Positions 7,830-9,347 of a stretch of 9,347 nucleotides of DNA are shown in pieces. The number at the start of each line of letters is the position of its first letter. Positions within the stretch are counted from its first letter, which is position 1. The position numbers and the translations under genes were made by a program. This DNA comes from Sediminibacterium sp. (GTDB lineage Bacteria > Bacteroidota > Bacteroidia > Chitinophagales > Chitinophagaceae). The stretch covers positions 1-9,347 of the forward strand of contig JAURIP010000045.1 in the NCBI GenBank assembly GCA_030832695.1. Reading direction: 5' to 3'. The notes beneath the pieces are model-generated. The model was not told where the DNA came from and made no database searches. It saw only the letters and a list, made by a program, of their open reading frames with translations.

Positions 7830-9293
7830 TTATTTGGCTAAATCGTTAAATAAATTTTGTAATACTTCTTTATCATCGAAATGTTGCTTCACGCCTTTTA
7901 TATCCTGGTACTTTTCATGTCCTTTCCCGGCAATTAAAATAATGTCCCCTGGTTTTGAAAAACTTACCGCCGCTTTGATTGCTTCTTTACGATCCACGAT
8001 ATTGATATACTTTCTTTTTGCTGCACTACTCAAACCATGCTCCATATCCTTGATAATTTCATTTGGATCCTCGGAACGAGGATTGTCACTTGTGAAAAAT
8101 ACTTTAGTACTTAAATCACATGCCACTTGTGCCATGATTGGACGCTTGGTTTTATCTCTATCTCCACCACATCCAACCACTGTAATTACATCCTCTCCCC
8201 CTTTTCTTAATTTTGCAATCGTAGTTAATACATTTTCTAATGCATCAGGTGTATGCGCATAATCAACAATACCAATACGTTGGTCAAGTCCGATGATATA
8301 ATCAAACCTTCCTTCTGCACCCGTTAATGCACTTAGTATGGTTAACACCTGCTCCGACTTTTCACCTAATTGAATAGCAGCACCATACACTGCTAAAAAG
8401 TTATAGGCATTAAAAATGCCAATCAACCTGCAATGCACTTCAATTTCATTTACCAATAACACCAAGCCATGCAATTGATTTTCTAATATTTTTCCTTTAT
8501 ACGTTGCTGGCGCATGTAATGCATAAGTCAACTTATTCGCCTTTGTATCTGCTAATATTTGAGCACCATTTTTATCATCCAAATTGGTGATTGCAAATGC
8601 TGTATTTGACAATTGATCAAAGAATGCTTTTTTAGCATCTAAATACGCCTCGAAAGTTTTATGATAATCTAAATGATCATGTGTAATATTGGTAAATACC
8701 CCACCGATAAAATTCAATCCCGTAATGCGATGCTGATGAATAGCATGACTACTCACTTCCATAAACACATGCGTGCAACCTGCTTGCACCATTTTATCCA
8801 ATAATGCATTTAATTGAATTGCATCAGGTGTGGTATGCGTCGCAGGCACAATCGTATCTGCAATGTGATTTTCAACAGTGCTTATTAAACCACAGGTATA
8901 TCCCAAACCCTTAAATAATTTAAATAATAAAGTGGCTACGGTTGTTTTTCCATTGGTACCCGTAATACCGACTAATTTTATTTTATTAGATGCTTCGTTA
9001 TAAAACTGATGTGCCATGATGGCAACCGCGACACTTGTACTTTCAACCACTAGGTAGGTAACACCTGCAAGCGTTAATTCAGGCAATTTTTCGCAGACAA
9101 TAACTATAGCTCCTTTTTCAATGGCAGTTTCAATAAAATGATGTCCATCCATTTGCGCACCGCTAATAGCCACAAATACTGATGAAGGAGTCACCTTTCT
9201 TGAATTAATCTGAATATCATTCACCAGTTGCTTGGTTGATCCAACCACTTCACGAAGTGCAACTCCAAATAATATAGATTGTAATTCTTTCAT
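7830..9293 (-). CDS. murE: UDP-MurNAc-tripeptide synthetase MurE, meso-DAP-adding type
   Basis: MurE is the cytoplasmic ATP-dependent ligase that adds the third residue to UDP-MurNAc-L-Ala-D-Glu. The 487-residue protein is full length. The N-terminal domain carries DIQINSRKV (26-34), which binds the UDP-sugar. The ATPase domain holds the P-loop [10 protein letters not shown] (109-118), THTTPDA (152-158), EVSSHAI (179-185), [10 protein letters not shown] (202-211) and Lys221, the likely carbamylated lysine. The C-terminal domain has [10 protein letters not shown] (343-352), [12 protein letters not shown] (374-385), DNPRSEDP (403-410) and GKGHEKYQ (456-463). DNPR is the motif that recognises meso-diaminopimelate; lysine-adding MurE enzymes differ here, so a DAP-type wall is predicted. 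The ATG shares its A with the TAA stop of the upstream gene. The start [11 protein letters not shown] matches the usual MurE N-terminus. Confidence 0.97.
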   Translation of the reverse strand: MKELQSILFGVALREVVGSTKQLVNDIQINSRKVTPSSVFVAISGAQMDGHHFIETAIEKGAIVIVCEKLPELTLAGVTYLVVESTSVAVAIMAHQFYNEASNKIKLVGITGTNGKTTVATLLFKLFKGLGYTCGLISTVENHIADTIVPATHTTPDAIQLNALLDKMVQAGCTHVFMEVSSHAIHQHRITGLNFIGGVFTNITHDHLDYHKTFEAYLDAKKAFFDQLSNTAFAITNLDDKNGAQILADTKANKLTYALHAPATYKGKILENQLHGLVLLVNEIEVHCRLIGIFNAYNFLAVYGAAIQLGEKSEQVLTILSALTGAEGRFDYIIGLDQRIGIVDYAHTPDALENVLTTIAKLRKGGEDVITVVGCGGDRDKTKRPIMAQVACDLSTKVFFTSDNPRSEDPNEIIKDMEHGLSSAAKRKYINIVDRKEAIKAAVSFSKPGDIILIAGKGHEKYQDIKGVKQHFDDKEVLQNLFNDLAK

Positions 9294-9295
9294 TA
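9291..9295 (-). promoter_or_regulatory. TAATG stop/start junction, ftsI to murE
   Basis: On the minus strand the stop codon of the upstream penicillin-binding protein gene (TAA) and the murE ATG share one base. Such junctions commonly allow a terminating ribosome to restart. The 20 bases before the ATG contain no GGAGG-like sequence, so coupled re-initiation is a plausible route for murE translation. The coupling is inferred from arrangement only. Confidence 0.6.
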
Positions 9296-9347
9296 ATTTA
9301 ACTCTATTTGAATTTGTTGCCCTTTTGAAATATAAGCGCCTTGTGCA
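9293..9347 (-). CDS. ftsI: C-terminal end of a PASTA-domain penicillin-binding protein, probably FtsI (runs off the right edge)
   Basis: Only the last 17 codons and the TAA stop (9293-9295) are visible. They read AQGAYISKGQQIQIELN, which resembles the final strand-turn-strand of a PASTA domain (alanine/glycine turn, then KGxxIxIxLN). PASTA domains end the division transpeptidase (FtsI/PBP2-type) in many Bacteroidota, and the gene directly before murE in dcw clusters is ftsI, whose product cross-links septal peptidoglycan made by FtsW. The call rests on this short match plus position. The stop overlaps the murE ATG as TAATG, so the two genes are probably co-translated. Confidence 0.75.
   Translation of the reverse strand, partial: AQGAYISKGQQIQIELN

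Noticed and set aside
7834..8262. Plus-strand open frame of about 142 codons inside murE
   Set aside because: It lies opposite the conserved C-terminal domain of MurE, including the DNPR and GCGGDRD region; conservation there explains the open frame.
1..9347. A hidden novel system, mobile element, CRISPR array, RNA gene or transferred segment
   Set aside because: Coding sequence of core dcw genes fills essentially the whole window with uniform AT-rich composition; no terminal repeats, transposase, spaced repeats or tRNA-like folds were seen.

Overview
The window is one unbroken piece of a division and cell wall (dcw) cluster. Every gene is on the minus strand, so transcription runs from high to low coordinates. 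In that order the genes are: the last codons of a PASTA-type penicillin-binding protein (probably ftsI), then murE, mraY, murD, ftsW, murG, murC, ftsQ and the first 74 codons of ftsA. ftsZ would be expected beyond position 1.

The DNA is AT-rich. Starts lack Shine-Dalgarno sequences and have A/T-rich leaders. MraY carries a long periplasmic insert, and murF and ddl are absent from the positions they hold in Proteobacteria. Together with the protein sequences this points to Bacteroidota, plausibly a Chitinophagaceae-like member; the family-level placement is inference from general resemblance. The DNPR motif in MurE predicts meso-diaminopimelate in the peptidoglycan.

The genes form one pathway. 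MurC adds L-Ala, MurD adds D-Glu and MurE adds meso-DAP to UDP-MurNAc. MraY then moves the muramyl peptide onto undecaprenyl phosphate (lipid I), and MurG adds GlcNAc (lipid II). FtsW polymerises lipid II at the septum and FtsI cross-links it. FtsQ and FtsA belong to the divisome that positions this machinery. MurF and D-Ala-D-Ala ligase must be encoded elsewhere.

Genes are packed very tightly: TAATG and ATGA junctions, gaps of 2 to 25 bases and a 23-base overlap. No intergenic stretch exceeds about 25 bases, and I see no terminator, internal promoter, RNA gene, mobile element or CRISPR array. Details worth noting are a TTG start codon on murD, a long lysine/asparagine-rich tail on FtsQ encoded by slippage-prone A runs, and start-site choices for murG and murC that differ from the longest open frames. 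I found no undescribed system; this is a conserved essential core locus.
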